Part shown: piece by piece, positions 1 to 12,974 of the stretch
Layout of the letters: the number at the start of each line of letters is the position of its first letter
Position numbering within the stretch: position 1 is the stretch's first letter
Assembly (NCBI GenBank): GCA_011033025.1
Contig: WFMF01000176.1
Span: 62,001-126,000, forward strand
Source of the DNA: Beroe forskalii
Taxonomy: Eukaryota > Ctenophora > Nuda > Beroida > Beroidae
DNA length: 64,000 nt
Reading direction: 5' to 3'
The notes under the pieces: model-generated
Told to the model about the DNA's origin: nothing
Seen by the model: only the letters and a program-made list of their open reading frames with translations
Database searches by the model: none
Program-made: the position numbers and the translations under genes

Positions 1-3000
1 CCCTTAATCAACCTGAGCCACCCATGAGCCTCCACCATCCCATGTTACTCACCCTTAGCAAACCTGAACCTGAGCCACCCATGAGCCTCCACCCATCCCC
101 ATGTTACTCACCCTTAGCAAACCTGAGCCACCCATGAGCCTCACCATCCCATGTTACTCCCCATGTTGAGCCTCACCACCCCATGTTACTCAAAAACCTG
201 AGCCACCCATGAGCCTCCACCACCCCATGTTACTCACCCTTAGCAAACCTGAGCCACCCATGAGCCTCCACCACCCCATGTTACTCACCCTTAGCAAACC
301 TGAGCCACCCATGAGCCTCCACCACCCCCATGTTGAGCCTCCACCCCATGTTACTCATTAGCAAACCTGAGCCACCCATGAGCCTCCACCATCCCATGTT
401 ACTCACCCTTATCAAACCTGGAGCCACCCATGAGCCTCCACCATCCCATGTTACTCACCCTTAGCAAACCTGAGCCACCCATGAGCCTCCACCATCCCAT
501 GTTACTCACCCTTAGCAAACCTGAGCCACCCATGAGCCTCCACCATCCCATGTTACTCACCCTTAGCAAACCTGAGCCACCCATGAGCCTCCACCATCCC
601 ATGTTACTCACCCTTATCAAACCTGAGCCACCCATGAGCCTCCACCATCCCATGTTACTCACCCTTAGCAAACCTGAGCCACCCATGAGCCTCCACCACC
701 CCATGTTACTCACCCTTAGCAAACCTGAGCCACCCATGAGCCTCCACCACCCCATGTTACTCACCCTTATCAAACCTGAGCCACCCATGAGCCTCCACCA
801 TCCCATGTTACTCACCCTTATCAAACCTGAGCCAAACCACCCCATGTTAGCACCCCCATGAGCCACCCATGAGCCTCCACCCCCCATGTTACTCACCCTT
901 TAGCAAACCTGAGCCACCCATGAGCCTCCACCATCCCATGTTACTCACCCTTAGCAAACCTGAGCCACCCATGAGCCTCCACCATCCCCATGTTACTCAC
1001 CCTTATCAAACCTGAGCCACCCATGAGCCTCCACCACCCCATGTTACTCCACCACCCCTTAGCAAACCTGAGCCACCCATGAGCCTCCACCACCCCATGT
1101 TACTCACCCCCCTAGCAAACCTGAGCCTGAGCCTCCACCATCCCATGTTACTTACCCTTATCAAACCTGAGCCACCCATGAGCCTCCACCATCCCATGTT
1201 ACTTACCCTTAGCAAACCTGAGCCACCCATGAGCCTCCACCACCCCATGTTACTCACCCTTAGCAAACCCTTAGCAAACCTGAGCCACCCATGAGCCTCC
1301 ACCTGAGCCACCCATCCCCATGTTACCATCCACCACCCATGTTACTTAGCAAACCTGAGCCACCCATGAGCCTCCACCATCCCATGTTACTCACCCTTAT
1401 CAAAACCTGAGCCACCCATGAGCCTCCAAACCCCATGTTAGCACCCTTACCCATGAGCCTCCCACCATCCCATGTTACTCACCCTTAGCAAACCTGAGCC
1501 ACCCATGAGCCTCCACCACCCCATGTTACTCACCCTTATCAAGACCTGAGCCACCCATGAGCCTCCACCACCCCATGTTACTCACCCTTAGCAAACCTGA
1601 GCCACCCATGAGCCTCCATAATCCCATGTTACTTTACCCTTAGAGCCACCCATGAGCCTCCACCATCCCATGTTACTCACCCTTAGCAAACCTGAGCCAC
1701 CCATGAGCCTCCACCACCCCATGTTACTCACCCTTATCAAACCTGAGCCACCCATGAGCCTCCACCACCCCATGTTACTCACCCTTAGCAAACCTGAGCC
1801 ACCCATGAGCCTCCACCATCCCATGTTACTCACCCTTAGCAAACCTGAGCCACCCATGAGCCTCCACCACCCCATGTTACTCACCTTAGCGAAACCTGAG
1901 CCACCCATGAGCCTCCACCACCCCATGTTACTCACCCTTAGCAAACCTGAGCCACCCATGAGCCTCCACCACCCCATGTTACTCACCCTTAGCCTGAGCC
2001 ACCCATGAGCCACCCATCCCCTCCCTCATGTTACCTCCACCATCCCATGTAAACCTGAGCCACCCATGAGCCTCCACCATCCCATGTTACTCACCCTTAT
2101 CAAACCTGAGCCACCCATGAGCCTCCACCACCCCATGTTACTCACCCTTAGCAAACCTGAGCCACCCATGAGCCTCCACCACCCCATGTTACTCACCCTT
2201 AGCAAACCTGAGCCACCCATGAGCCTCCACCATCCCATGTTACTCACCCTTATCAAACCTGAGCCACCCATGAGCCTCCACCATCCCATGTTACTCACCC
2301 TTAGCAAACCTGAGCCACCCATGAGCCTCCACCATCCCATGTTACTCACCCTTAGCAAACCTGAGCCACCCATGAGCCTCCACCACCCCATGTTACTCAC
2401 CCTTAGCAAACCTGAGCCACCCATGAGCCTCCACCATCCCATGTTACTCACCCTTATCAAACCTGAGCCACCCATGAGCCTCCACCACCCCATGTTACTC
2501 ACCCTTAGCAAACCTGAGCCACCCATGAGCCTCCACCACCCCATGTTACTCACCCTTAGCAAACCTGAGCCACCCATGAGCCTCCACCACCCCATGTTAC
2601 TCACCCTTAGCAAACCTGAGCCACCCATGAGCCTCCACCACCCCATGTTACTCACCCTCCTGAGCCACCCATGAGCCCCACCACCCCATGTTACTCACCC
2701 TTAGCAAACCTGAGCCACCCATGAGCCTCCACCATCCCATGTTACTCACCCTTAGCAAACCTGAGCCACCCATGAGCCTCCACCACCCCATGTTACTCAC
2801 CCTTAGCAAACCTGAGCCACCCATGAGCCTCCACCCCATGTTACTCACCCTTAGCAAACCTGAGCCACCCATGAGCCTCCACCATCCCATGTTACTCACC
2901 CTTAGCAAACCTGAGCCACCCATGAGCCTCCACCATCCCATGTTACTCACCCTTAGCAAACCTGAGCCACCCATGAGCCTCCACCACCCCATGTTACTCA

Positions 3001-5704
3001 CCCTTAGCAAACCTGAGCCACCCATGAGCCTCCACCATCCCATGTTACTTACCCTTAGCAAACCTGAGCCACCCATGAGCCTCCACCATCCCATGTTACT
3101 CACCCTTATCAAACCTGAGCCACCCATGAGCCTCCACCACCCCATGTTACTCACCCTTAGCAAACCTGAGCCACCCATGAGCCTCCACCACCCCATGTTA
3201 CTCACCCTTAGCAAACCTGAGCCACCCATGAGCCTCCACCATCCCATGTTACTCACCCTTATCAAACCTGAGCCACCCATGAGCCTCCACCACCCCATGT
3301 TACTCACCCTTAGCAAACCTGAGCCACCCATGAGCCTCCACCATCCCATGTTACCCATGAGCCTCCACCACCCCATGTTACTCACCCTTAGCAAACCTGA
3401 GCCACCCATGAGCCTCCACCACCCCATGTTACTCACCCTTAGCAAACCTGAGCCACCCGCAGGCCTCCACCACCCCATGTTACTCACCCTTAGCAAACCT
3501 CCACCACCCCATGTTACTCACCCTTAGCAAACCTGAGCCACCCATGAGCCTCCACCATCCCATGTTACTCACCCTTAGCAAACCTGAGCCACCCATGAGC
3601 CTCCACCACCCCATGTTACTCACCCTTAGCAAACCTGAGCCACCCATGAGCCTCACCACCCCATGTTACCCACCCATGTTGAGCCTCCACCACCCCTTAT
3701 CAAACCTGAGCCACCCATGAGCCTCCACCACCCCATGTTACTCACCCTTAGCAAACCTGAGCCACCCATGAGCCTCCACCATCCCATGTTACTCACCCTT
3801 AGCAAACCTGAGCCACCCATGAGCCTCCACCATCCCATGTTACTCATAGCAAACCTGAGCCACCATGAGCCTCCACCAACATGTTACTCACCCTTAGCAA
3901 ACCTGAGCCACCCATGAGCCTCCACCACCCCATGTTACTCACCCTTATGAGCCACCCATGAGCCTCCACCACCCCATGTTACTCACCCGTAGCAAACCTG
4001 AGCCACCCATGAGCCTCCACCATCCCATGTTACTCACCCTTAGCAAACCTGAGCCACCCATGAGCCTCCACCACCCATGTTACTCACCCTTAGCAAACCT
4101 GAGCCACCATCCCATGTTAGCCACCCATGAGCCTCCACCATCCCCCATGTTACTCACCCTTAGCAAACCTGAGCCACCCATGAGCCTCCACCACCCCATG
4201 TTAGCTGAGCCACCCATGAGCCTCCACCATCCCATGTTACTCACCCTTATCAAACCTGAGCCACCCATGAGCCTCCACCATCCCATGTTACTCACCCTTA
4301 GCAAACCTGAGCCACCCATGAGCCTCCACCATCCCATGTTACTCACCCTTATCAAACCTGAGCCACCCATGAGCCTCCACCATCCCCATGTTACTCACCC
4401 TCACCCTTATCAAACCTGAGCCACCCATGAGCCTCCCACCATCCCATGTTACTCACCCTTAGCAAACCTGAGCCACCCATGAGCCTCCACCACCCCATGT
4501 TACTCACCCTTATCAAACCTGAGCCACCCATGAGCCTCCACCATCCCATGTTACTCACCCTTAGCAAACCTGAGCCACCCATGAGCCTCCACCATCCCAT
4601 GTTACTCACCCTTATCAAACCTGAGCCACCCATGAGCCTCCACCATCCCATGTTACTCACCCTTATCAAACCTGAGCCACCCATGAGCCTCCACCATCCC
4701 ATGTTACTCACCCTTATCAAACCTGAGCCACCCATGAGCCTCCACCATCCCATGTTACTCACCCTTATCAAACCTGAGCCACCCATGAGCCTCCACCATC
4801 CCATGTTTACTCACCCTTAGCAAACCTGAGCCACCCATGAGCCTCCACCATCCCATGTTACTCACCCTTATCCGTGAGCCACCCATGAGCCTCCACCATC
4901 CCATGTTACTCACCCCAAACCTGAGCCCCTCCACCACCCCATGTTACTCACCCTTAGCAAACCTGAGCCACCCATGAGCCTCCACCATCCCATGTTACTC
5001 ACCCTTAGCAAACCTGAGCCACCCATGAGCCTCCACCATCCCATGTTACTCACCCTTATCAAACCTGAGCCACCCATGAGCCTCCACCATCCCATGTTAC
5101 TCACCCTTAGCAAACCTGAGCCACCCATGAGCCTCCACCATCCCATGTTAGCCCCTTAGCCCTGAGCCACCCATGAGCCTCCACCATCCCATGTTACTCA
5201 CCCTTATCAAACCTGAGCCACCCATGAGCCTCCACCATCCCATGTTACTCACCCTTATCAAACCTGAGCCACCCATGAGCCTCCACCACCCCATGTTACT
5301 CACCCTTATCAAACCTGAGCCACCCATGAGCCTCCACCATCCCATGTTACTCACCCTTATCAAACCTGAGCCACCCATGAGCCTCCACCCCCATGTTACC
5401 ACCATCCTATGTTAGCCTCCACCATCCCATGTTACTCCCTTAAACCCTGAGCCACCCATGAGCCTCCACCATCCCATGTTACTCACCCTTATCAAACCTG
5501 GAGCCACCCATGAGCCTCCACCACCCCATGTTACTCACCCTTATCAAAACCTGAGCCCACCCACCATCCCATGTTACTCCCCCACCAAACCTCCCATGTT
5601 CCACCACCCATGTTGCTCAACCTGAGCCACCCATGAGCCTCCACCATCCCATGTTACTCACCCTTAGCGAACCTGAGCCACCCATGAGCCTCCACCATCC
5701 CATG
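1..5704. repeat. 51-bp minisatellite carrying a splice donor
   Basis: About 110 head-to-tail copies of a 51-bp unit (plus strand: cctgagccacccatgagcct, then ccaccatcccatgttactca, then cccttagcaaa). The array continues past the left edge. Variants alternate TTAGCAAA/TTATCAAA and CCATC/CCACC, and some units are truncated. Fifty-one is 17 codons, so both strands stay open over long stretches; those frames are not genes. On the minus strand every intact unit contains AAGGGTGAGTAACATGG, a near-ideal 5' splice site. The rest of the unit matches the last ~42 nt of the Ig exon ending at 5662, so the array looks like an expansion of that exon-intron junction. Confidence 0.95.
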
Positions 5705-7221
5705 GTCGTTCTCCCCAAAGCAGGTGTACCGGCCCTCATCTTCCAGCTGGAGGTTGATGAGATCCAGGATGACTATCGTGCTGCCCCCCGTGGGGGAGGT
5801 GCCGTACTTCGGGAATATCATCTGATGGAGTGAGAGGAGTGAAGAGGGGGAAGAGGGGGAAGGGGTGGGGGAGAGGGGGAGTGGGGGGAGAGAGGGAGGG
5901 GGGGAAGGGGGGGAGAGGGGGTGGGGTGGGGGAGAGAAGGGAGGTGGTGGGGAGGAGGTGGGAAGGGTGAGAGAGGGAGGGGGTGGGTGGAGAGGGGAGT
6001 GGGGTGGGGGAGGGGGGAGTGGTGGGAGAGGCGGAGTGGGGGTGGGGGAGTGAAGGGGGGTGGGGAGAGAGGGAGTAGGGTGAGGGGAGGAGTGAAGGAG
6101 GGGGGGGGGTGGTGGAGAGGGGGAGTGAGGGAAAGGGGGCGAGTAGAATGTAAGGTTCTGATAAGGAAGAGGAGGAGAGTTTAGAAAAGCCACACCCTAC
6201 AGCAGGAGGAAGGGGAGGGAAGAAGGCGGATATTACACAAAATACCATGAATATTATGCTTACCAAATGCGTGGAAATTCATTGACATTCTCCCTGCTTC
6301 CTCACCTTCATTGGCCTATCAACAGGGTTAAACTTGATGGCCACATGCGCCAAGGGGTTAGCTTTAATCTTGCACTTGAGCTGTTGGTTCATCCCAACTT
6401 CCACTGTGTGGTTTCCAGGGCCTGTAATGACGGTGGGAGGGCCTATGGAGATTGAGGACATGCCTCTCCGCCGTCTACTGAGGAGTCCTGGGGTCTCGAG
6501 GGGGGCGTCATCACAGCTACACAGGGCGAGCACTGGGGGGTAGGAGGGTTAGGTGGGGGAGGCGTCATCACTGCTACACAAGGCGAGCACTGGGGGTAGG
6601 AGGGTTAGGTGGGGGGAGGCGTCATCCACTGCTACACAAGGCGAGCACTGGGGGTAGGGAGGGTTAGGTGGGGAGGCGTCATCACTGCTACACAGGGCGA
6701 GGCACTGGGGGGTAGGGAGGGTTAGGTGGGAGGCGTCATCACTGCTACACAAGGCGAGCACTGGGGTTGGGAGGGTTAGGTGGGGAGGCGTCATCACTGC
6801 TACACAGGGCGAGCACTGGGGGGTAGGAGGGTTAGATGGGGAGGCGTCATCACTGCTACACAAGGCGAGCACTGGGGTTAGGAGGGTTAGGTGGGGGAGG
6901 CGTCATCACTGCTACACAGGGCGAGCACTGGGGGTAGGAGGGTTAGGTGGGGGAGGCGTCATCACTGCTACACAAGGAGAGCACTGGGTGGGAGAATAGC
7001 AAGGGTCAGGACTCAGGGAGTTCTGATGATTCAGGAATTTACTATCAGGACGGATTTTGTGGGAAAAGATGGATCATAATCTGTGAAAAATGAACATCAT
7101 CGCTTTTACAGTTGTACAAACGCGGGTGATTACAAAAAGCGCACCCTGTATCAATAACAAGTAACTACAAACACTCACCTGACAGCGCAAGGAGGAAGGG
7201 TAAACTGAAGGAGTCGGCCAT
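5662..7221 (-). CDS. secreted Ig-domain protein, first three coding exons
   Basis: Three exons join in frame. Exon 1 (7221-7179) has ATG and MADSFSLPFLLALS, donor CAG|GTGAGT, ending phase 1. Exon 2 (6532-6306), acceptor CCCCAG|TGCTCG, completes a signal peptide (VLALCSC), has a basic SRRRRG stretch that could be a furin-type site, then starts an I-set-like Ig domain with the B-strand Cys in QQLKCKIKANP, donor AAG|GTGAGG, phase 0. Exon 3 (5821-5662), acceptor CATCAG|ATGATA, carries the DEGRYTC motif, then ENDHGMVEAHGWLRF, and ends phase 1 at AAGG|GTGAGT. The usual core Trp is not seen. A 5'UTR acceptor (TTTGCAG) lies near 7234. Later exons must lie left of the window. The product enters the secretory pathway; whether it is an adhesion molecule, receptor or secreted factor cannot be said. 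Exon calls are strong, the family is open. Confidence 0.85.
5824..6145. repeat. ~320-bp polypurine/polypyrimidine tract
   Basis: The plus strand is almost pure G and A (gggggagaggg-type, irregular), so the minus strand is pyrimidine-rich. It lies immediately upstream of the exon 3 acceptor of the Ig gene (CATCAG at 5827-5822) and so acts as an extraordinarily long polypyrimidine tract. Mirror-like GA runs could form triplex or G-quadruplex DNA. Pro/Ser/Leu-rich open frames here are composition artefacts. Confidence 0.9.
6504..6990. repeat. ~56-bp minisatellite carrying a splice acceptor
   Basis: About nine copies of a ~56-bp unit (plus: ggcgtcatcactgctacaca, aggcgagcactgggggtagg, agggttaggtggggga). 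On the minus strand each copy reads as a pyrimidine tract, then CCCCCAG|TGCTCGCC, then about 30 nt matching the start of Ig exon 2. The copy next to the exon (6533-6534 = AG) is the presumed working acceptor. The G runs on the plus strand have G-quadruplex spacing. Confidence 0.93.
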
Positions 7222-7234
7222 GTCGCATCTGGCC

Positions 7235-8428
7235 TGCAAACAGAAAGAGAGATGAGGTTGGGGTCTAACTGGTATGTGTCTTCATAGGTTGGAAAATGAA
7301 AGTAGCATGTCGAATAGTGAAGGTCGAAAGGGTAGGCACAAGGGCTCTAAAAACGCCCTTTATAGCTTGTAAATTTGTAAATTACACATATCATGGTTTC
7401 AATGTTCAAGAGAGTCTCTGTCAGAGATGAGTTCAAAAATGATAGTTCTTGTGGGGAAAACTGTCCAAACTTGGACAACAAGAAAAAGTTTGCTTCTTTC
7501 TACCTGGTCGTTTGGCCTACTTTTCGACCTGTTGCTTTTAACCTATGATGACACATATGTGAATATAGGGATAGGAGTGTGCCTTCCAAATACACATTAA
7601 CATGGAATGTTGTAGAATGGAAACAAAAGAGAAAGTTGAAAATAAAACGAATTTTCTGCGTTTATTGCTTTATATGGCGAAGTTTATTAGCAAATGAAAT
7701 ATCAAAATGTCAGAAGTGGTAGAACTACTCGTTTGAATTAATTTCACCAACAAACCGCTGTCATCGCATCACTTACTTACATTACTGATATAGACGTTAA
7801 TTGATGTTTATTAATGGAATTGAAATAATAAGTATTATGAATTGGAGTCAGTTTAAAGAATGGGAGGTTGGCTGGTTTGCCAGTTTGGGATGTTGACAAT
7901 AAAACCCCTGTATCAGCCGTGTTTTATGTTTTGAACTATTTTCATACAAGGTGACAGAGGAAAAAGAAGAAATCAGACGAATTAAGTTCAATTTAGGCTT
8001 TCGTTGGAGGACAGACCAAGATCCCACACAACTTGGAACAGCGACAATTATTATGAAAAGAATTGGTCCAATACATTGGTCGAAGACAAAAAATTCATGA
8101 CATAATTATCAAAAGTGACTAATCAAAAGCAAAGTTTTGGAAGGAAGATATGACCAAAGATGCTGTCAACATTAGCGCACGGGTGAATTGACAGAGTTAC
8201 GCAATCACTAAGTCGAGTAAGCCATGTAATACCATCGTGACAGAATTACTAAATTTAAAGTGGTTTACGCTCAGAAGAACCCATAAAACCCTACGAGTGG
8301 CAGTTTAGTCATCATTTCTTATCAGATAACGAATAGTTTGCTCAGATGACTTACTGACACAGAGCACACACACACAGCAAACGCAGCAAACCTATTACCT
8401 AATTGCTAATGGGAGTGGGAAACTGCAA
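7235..8428. other. no gene recognised
   Basis: About 1.2 kb of AT-rich sequence upstream of the first Ig coding exon. It probably holds the 5'UTR intron and promoter of that gene, but I see no clear TATA box, open frame, tandem repeat or transposon end. Confidence 0.5.
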
Positions 8429-11400
8429 CAAGCTCAGGTGCATGGGTATCAAGCTCCCAGGGGGTCAGGTGCATGGGTATCAAGCTCCCAGGGGGTCAGG
8501 TGCATGGGTATCAAGCTCCCAGGGGGTCAGGTGCATGGGTATCAAGCTCAGGTGCATGGGTAACAAGCTCCCCAGGAGTCAGGTGCATGGGTATCAAGCC
8601 CCAGGGAGTCAGGTGCATGGGTATCAAGCTCCCAGGGGTCAGGGTGCATGGGTATCAAGCTCCCAGGGGTCAGGTGCATGGGTAACAAGCTCCCAGGGAG
8701 TCAGGTGCATGGGTATCAAGCCCCAGGGAGTCAGGTGCATGGGTATCAAGCTCCCAGGGGTCAGGTGCATGGGTATCAAGCTCCCAGGGGTCAGGTGCAT
8801 GGGTAACAAGCTCCCCAGGGGTCAGGTGCATGGGTATCAAGCTCCCAGGGGGTCAGGTGCATGGGTATCAAGCTCAGGTGCATGGGTAACAAGCTCCCAG
8901 GGAGTCAGGTGCATGGGTATCAAGCTCCCAGGGAGTCAGGTGCATGGGTATCAAGCTCAGGTGCATGGGTAACAAGCTCCCAGGGAGTCAGGTGCATGGG
9001 TATCAAGCTCCCAGGGAGTCAGGTGCATGGGTATCAAGCTCCCAGGGAGTCAGGTGCATGGGTATCAAGTCTCAGGGGGGCTGCGGGGTATCAGCTCAGG
9101 TGCATGGGTAACAAGCTCCCAGGGAGTCAGGTGCATGGGTATCAAGCTCCCAGGGAGTCAGGTGCATGGGTATCAAGCTCCCAGGGAGTCAGGTGCATGG
9201 GTATCAAGCTCCCAGGGAGTCAGGTGCATGGGTATCAAGCTCAGGTGCATGGGTATCAAGCTCCCAGGGGGTCAGGTGCATGGGTATCAAGCTCAGGTGC
9301 ATGGGTATCAAGCTCCCAGGGAGTCAGGTGCATGGGTATCAAGCTCCCAGGGAGTCAGGTGCATGGGTATCAAGCTCAGGTGCATGGGTATCAAGCTCCC
9401 AGGGGGTCAGGTGCATGGGTATCAAGCTCCCAGGGAGTCAGGTGCATGGGTATCAAGCTCCCAGGGGGTCAGGTGCATGGGTATCAAGCTCCCAGGGGGT
9501 CAGGTGCATGGGTATCAAGCTCCCAGGGAGTCAGGTGCATGGGTATCAAGCTCCCAGGGGTCAGGGTGCATGGGGGATCAAAGCTCCCATGGGTATCAAG
9601 CTCCCAGGGGGTCAGGTGCATGGGTATCAAGCTCCCAGGGAGTCAGGTGCATGGGTATCAAGCTCCCAGGGGGTCAGGTGCATGGGTATCAAGCTCCCAG
9701 GGGGTCAGGTGCATGGGTATCAAGCTCCCAGGGGGTCAGGTGCATGGGTATCAAGCTCCCAGGGGGTCAGGTATGGGCATCAAGCCCCAGGGGTGGGGCA
9801 TGGGGTCAGGTGCATGGGATCAAGCTCCCAGGGGGTCAGGTGCATGGGTATCAAGCTCCCAGGGGTCAGGTGCATGGGTATCAAGCTCCCAGGGGGTCAG
9901 GTGCATGGGTATCAAGCTCCCAGGGGGTCAGGTGCATGGGTATCAAGCTCCCAGGGGGTCAGGTGCATGGGTATCAAGCTCCCAGGGGGTCAGGTGCATG
10001 GGTATCAAGCTCCCAGGGGGTCAGGTGCATGGGTATCAAGCTCCCAGGGAGTCAGGTGCATGGGTATCAAGCTCAGGTGCATGGGTAACAAGCTCCCAGG
10101 GAGTCAGGTGCATGGGTATCAAGCTCCCAGGGAGTCAGGTGCATGGGTATCAAGCTCCCAGGGGTCGTGCATGGGTATCAAGCTCAGGTGCATGGGTATC
10201 AAGCCCCAGGGGGTGCATGGTCAGGTGCATGGGTATCAAGCTCCCAGGGAGTCAGGTGCATGGGTATCAAGCTCCCAGGGGGTCAGGTGCATGGGTATCA
10301 AGCTCCCAGGGGGTCAGGTGCATGGGTAACAAGCTCCCAGGGAGTCAGGTGCATGGGTAACAAGCTCCCAGGGAGTCAGGTGCATGGGTATCAAGCTCCC
10401 AGGGAGTCAGGTGCATGGGTATCAAGCTCCCAGGGGGTCAGGTGCATGGGTATCAAGCTCCCAGGGAGTCAGGTGCATGGGTAACAAGCTCCAGGGAGTC
10501 AGGTGCATGGGTATCAAGCCCCCAGGGAGTCAGGTGCATGGGTATCAAGCTCCCAGGGGTCAGGTGCATGGGTATCAAGCTCCCAGGGGTCAGGTGCATG
10601 GGTATCAAGCTCAGGTGCATGGGCAACAAGCCCCAGGGAGTCAGGTGGCGGGTATCAAGCCCCAGGAGTCAGGTGTATGGGCATCAAGCCCCAGGGAGTC
10701 AGGTGCATGGGTATCAAGCTCCCAGGAGTCAGGTGCATGGGTATCAAGCCCCCAGGGAGTCAGGTGGTGGGTATCAAGCTCCCAGGGAGTCAGGTGCATG
10801 GGTAAGCTCCCAGGGAGTCAGCGCATGGGTCAAGCTCAGGTGCATGGGTATCGCTCCCAGGGGTCAGGTGCATGGGTCAAGCTCAGGTGCATGGGTATCA
10901 AGCTCCCAGGGAGTCAGGTGCATGGGTATCAAGCTCAGGTGCATGGGTATCAAGCTCCCAGGGGGTCAGGTGCATGGGTATCAAGCTCCCAGGGAGTCAG
11001 GTGCATGGGTATCAAGCTCCCAGGGGGTCAGGTGCATGGGCATCAAGCTCCCAGGGGTCAGGTGCATGGGTATCAAGCTCAGGTGCATGGGGTAAGCCCC
11101 AGGAGTCATGTGCATGGGTATCAAGCTCCCAGGGTCAGGTGCATGGGGATCAAGCTCCCAGGGGTGGTGCATGGGTATCAAGCTCCCAGGGGGTCAGGTG
11201 CATGGGTATCAAGCTCCCAGGGGTCAGGGTGCATGGGTATCAAGGGGGTCAGGTGGGTATCGCATGGCATCAAGCTCCCAGGAGTCAGGTGTGCATGGGT
11301 ATCAAGCTCCCAGGGGTCAGGTGCATGGGTATCAAGCTCCCAGGGGGTCAGGTGCATGGGTATCGCTCAGGTGCATGGGTATCAAGCTCCCAGGGGTCAG

Positions 11401-12236
11401 TGCATGGGTATCAAGCCCCAGGAGTCAGGTGCATGGGTATCAAGCTCCCAGGGGTCAGGTGCATGGGTATCAAGCTCCCAGGGGTCAGGTGCATGGGTAT
11501 CAAGCTCAGGTGCATGGGTATCAAGCTCCCAGGAGTCAGGTGCATGGGTATCAAGCTCCCAGGGGCCGTGCATGGGTATCAAGCTCAGGTGCATGGGTAT
11601 CAAGCTCCCAGGGGGTCAGGTGCATGGGTATCAAGCTCCCAGGGGGTCAGGTGCATGGGTATCAAGCTCCCAGGGGGTCAGGTGCATGGGTATCAAGCTC
11701 AGGTGCATGGGTATCAAGCTCCCAGGGAGTCAGGTGCATGGGTATCAAGCTCCCAGGGGGTCAGGTGCATGGGTATCAAGCTCCCAGGGGGTCAGGTGCA
11801 TGGGTATCAAACAGGGTGCATGGGTATCAAGCTCCCAGGGGTCAGGTGCATGGGTATCAAGCTCCCAGGGGTCAGGTGCATGGGTATCAAGCTCCCAGGG
11901 GTCAGGTGCATGGGTAACAAGCTCCCAGGGGTCAGGTGCATGGGTATCAAGCCCCAGGGAGTCAGGTGCATGGGGATCAAGCTCCCAGGGAGTCAGGTGC
12001 ATGGGTATCAAGCTCCCAGGGGTCAGGTGCATGGGTATCAAGCCCCAGGGAGTCAGGTGCATGGGTATCGCTCAGGTGCATGGGTATCAAGCTCCCAGGG
12101 TCAGGTGCATGGGTATCAAGCTCAGGTGCATGGGTAACAAGCTCCCCAGGGGAGTCAGGTGCATGGGTATCAAGCTCCCAGGGAGTCAGGTGCATGGGTA
12201 TCAAGCTCAGGTGCATGGGTAACAAGCTCCCAGGGG
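8429..12236. repeat. 31-bp minisatellite
   Basis: Roughly 120 copies of a 31-bp unit (plus: gtcaggtgcatgggtatcaa then gctcccaggga/gggg), with shorter 18-bp variants lacking the cccagggggtcag part. Because 31 is not a multiple of three, the long frames repeat every 93 bp and cycle through three peptide phases; they are artefacts. Each unit contains both an acceptor-like CTCCCAG and a donor-like CAG|GTGCAT on the plus strand. No flanking exon was recognised, so a junction origin is not shown here. Confidence 0.95.
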
Positions 12237-12974
12237 AACGCAGGAACCCAGACATCTGAGAGCAGTATCAGGAAAGTTTGGCAGATGACTAGCAACACAC
12301 AATGTATCCCGACAGATCAATACACGAGGGGGCACAAGTAGCTGTAGCAAACCACAGAGCACACAAGTATTATTAGGAAACTCTAGCTGGGATCAGGCCA
12401 TGAAATCACAGGATAAAGCAGCAACGGTGGCAAGTGGCTATTCAATAGGTGTGTCAAAGATTTTACAGATTCCGCAGACAATCTCCAATGAATAGTTGCA
12501 GAAACTGCTGAAAAATACGATGCAATCAAATTAGTGTTGGTAACCCAATCTAAATAAATCACTACTGCACACCCACCTAATAATGAGGTTAGTTGGAGCT
12601 GATAATCCAATATTTGGTTGTGTAACGAAAGCGGGAATAATATTCAGCATAAAATATGATCTCAGTAATCGAATAACCCGGAATCTTGCAGGACCACGCT
12701 AAATACGTTGTGTACATTGGCTGCAGAAGGTATTTGGAGTAGCAATGTGCTGAGGAAAATACCTTCTAATCTTATACCTCGCGCTAAATTTCTAATTTTA
12801 TACCTTGCGCTAAATTTCTAATTTTATACCTTGCGCTAATTTTATATCTTGAGTAGACAAAACGGTCAGGCAAACAAAATGAGAGCACCAACTACAAAAG
12901 TAAGAAAATAAATTCTAATGAACGAAAAACTGTTGAACTAGACCTATATTAGTGATAAGTCAACGCACAATTGT
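12237..12974. other. no gene; short triplicated motif
   Basis: AT-rich unique sequence. Around 12768-12850 the motif taccttgcgctaaatttcta occurs about three times in tandem (unit ~28 bp). No coding exon or RNA gene recognised. Confidence 0.5.

Noticed and set aside
430-5405. Long plus and minus open frames with MSLHHPMLLTLSKPEPP-like or SNMGWWRLMGGSGLLR-like repeats
   Set aside because: They arise because the repeat unit is 51 bp (17 codons) and both strands lack stops; they start and stop with repeat defects.
1-5704. CRISPR-like array
   Set aside because: There are no unique spacers between repeats; units abut directly and the genome is eukaryotic.
5865-6266. Gly/Arg-rich and Pro/Ser-rich frames across the GA tract
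   Set aside because: Low-complexity composition artefact; only the exon pieces at 5662-5821 and 6306-6532 have splice support.
6580-6900. Telomere-like agggttaggt motifs
   Set aside because: They occur once per 56-bp unit within a junction-derived minisatellite and are not true TTAGGG arrays.
8861-12222. Open frames of 350-612 codons in the 31-bp array
   Set aside because: All three frames are open with the same three shifted peptides; this is a property of the repeat, not a protein.
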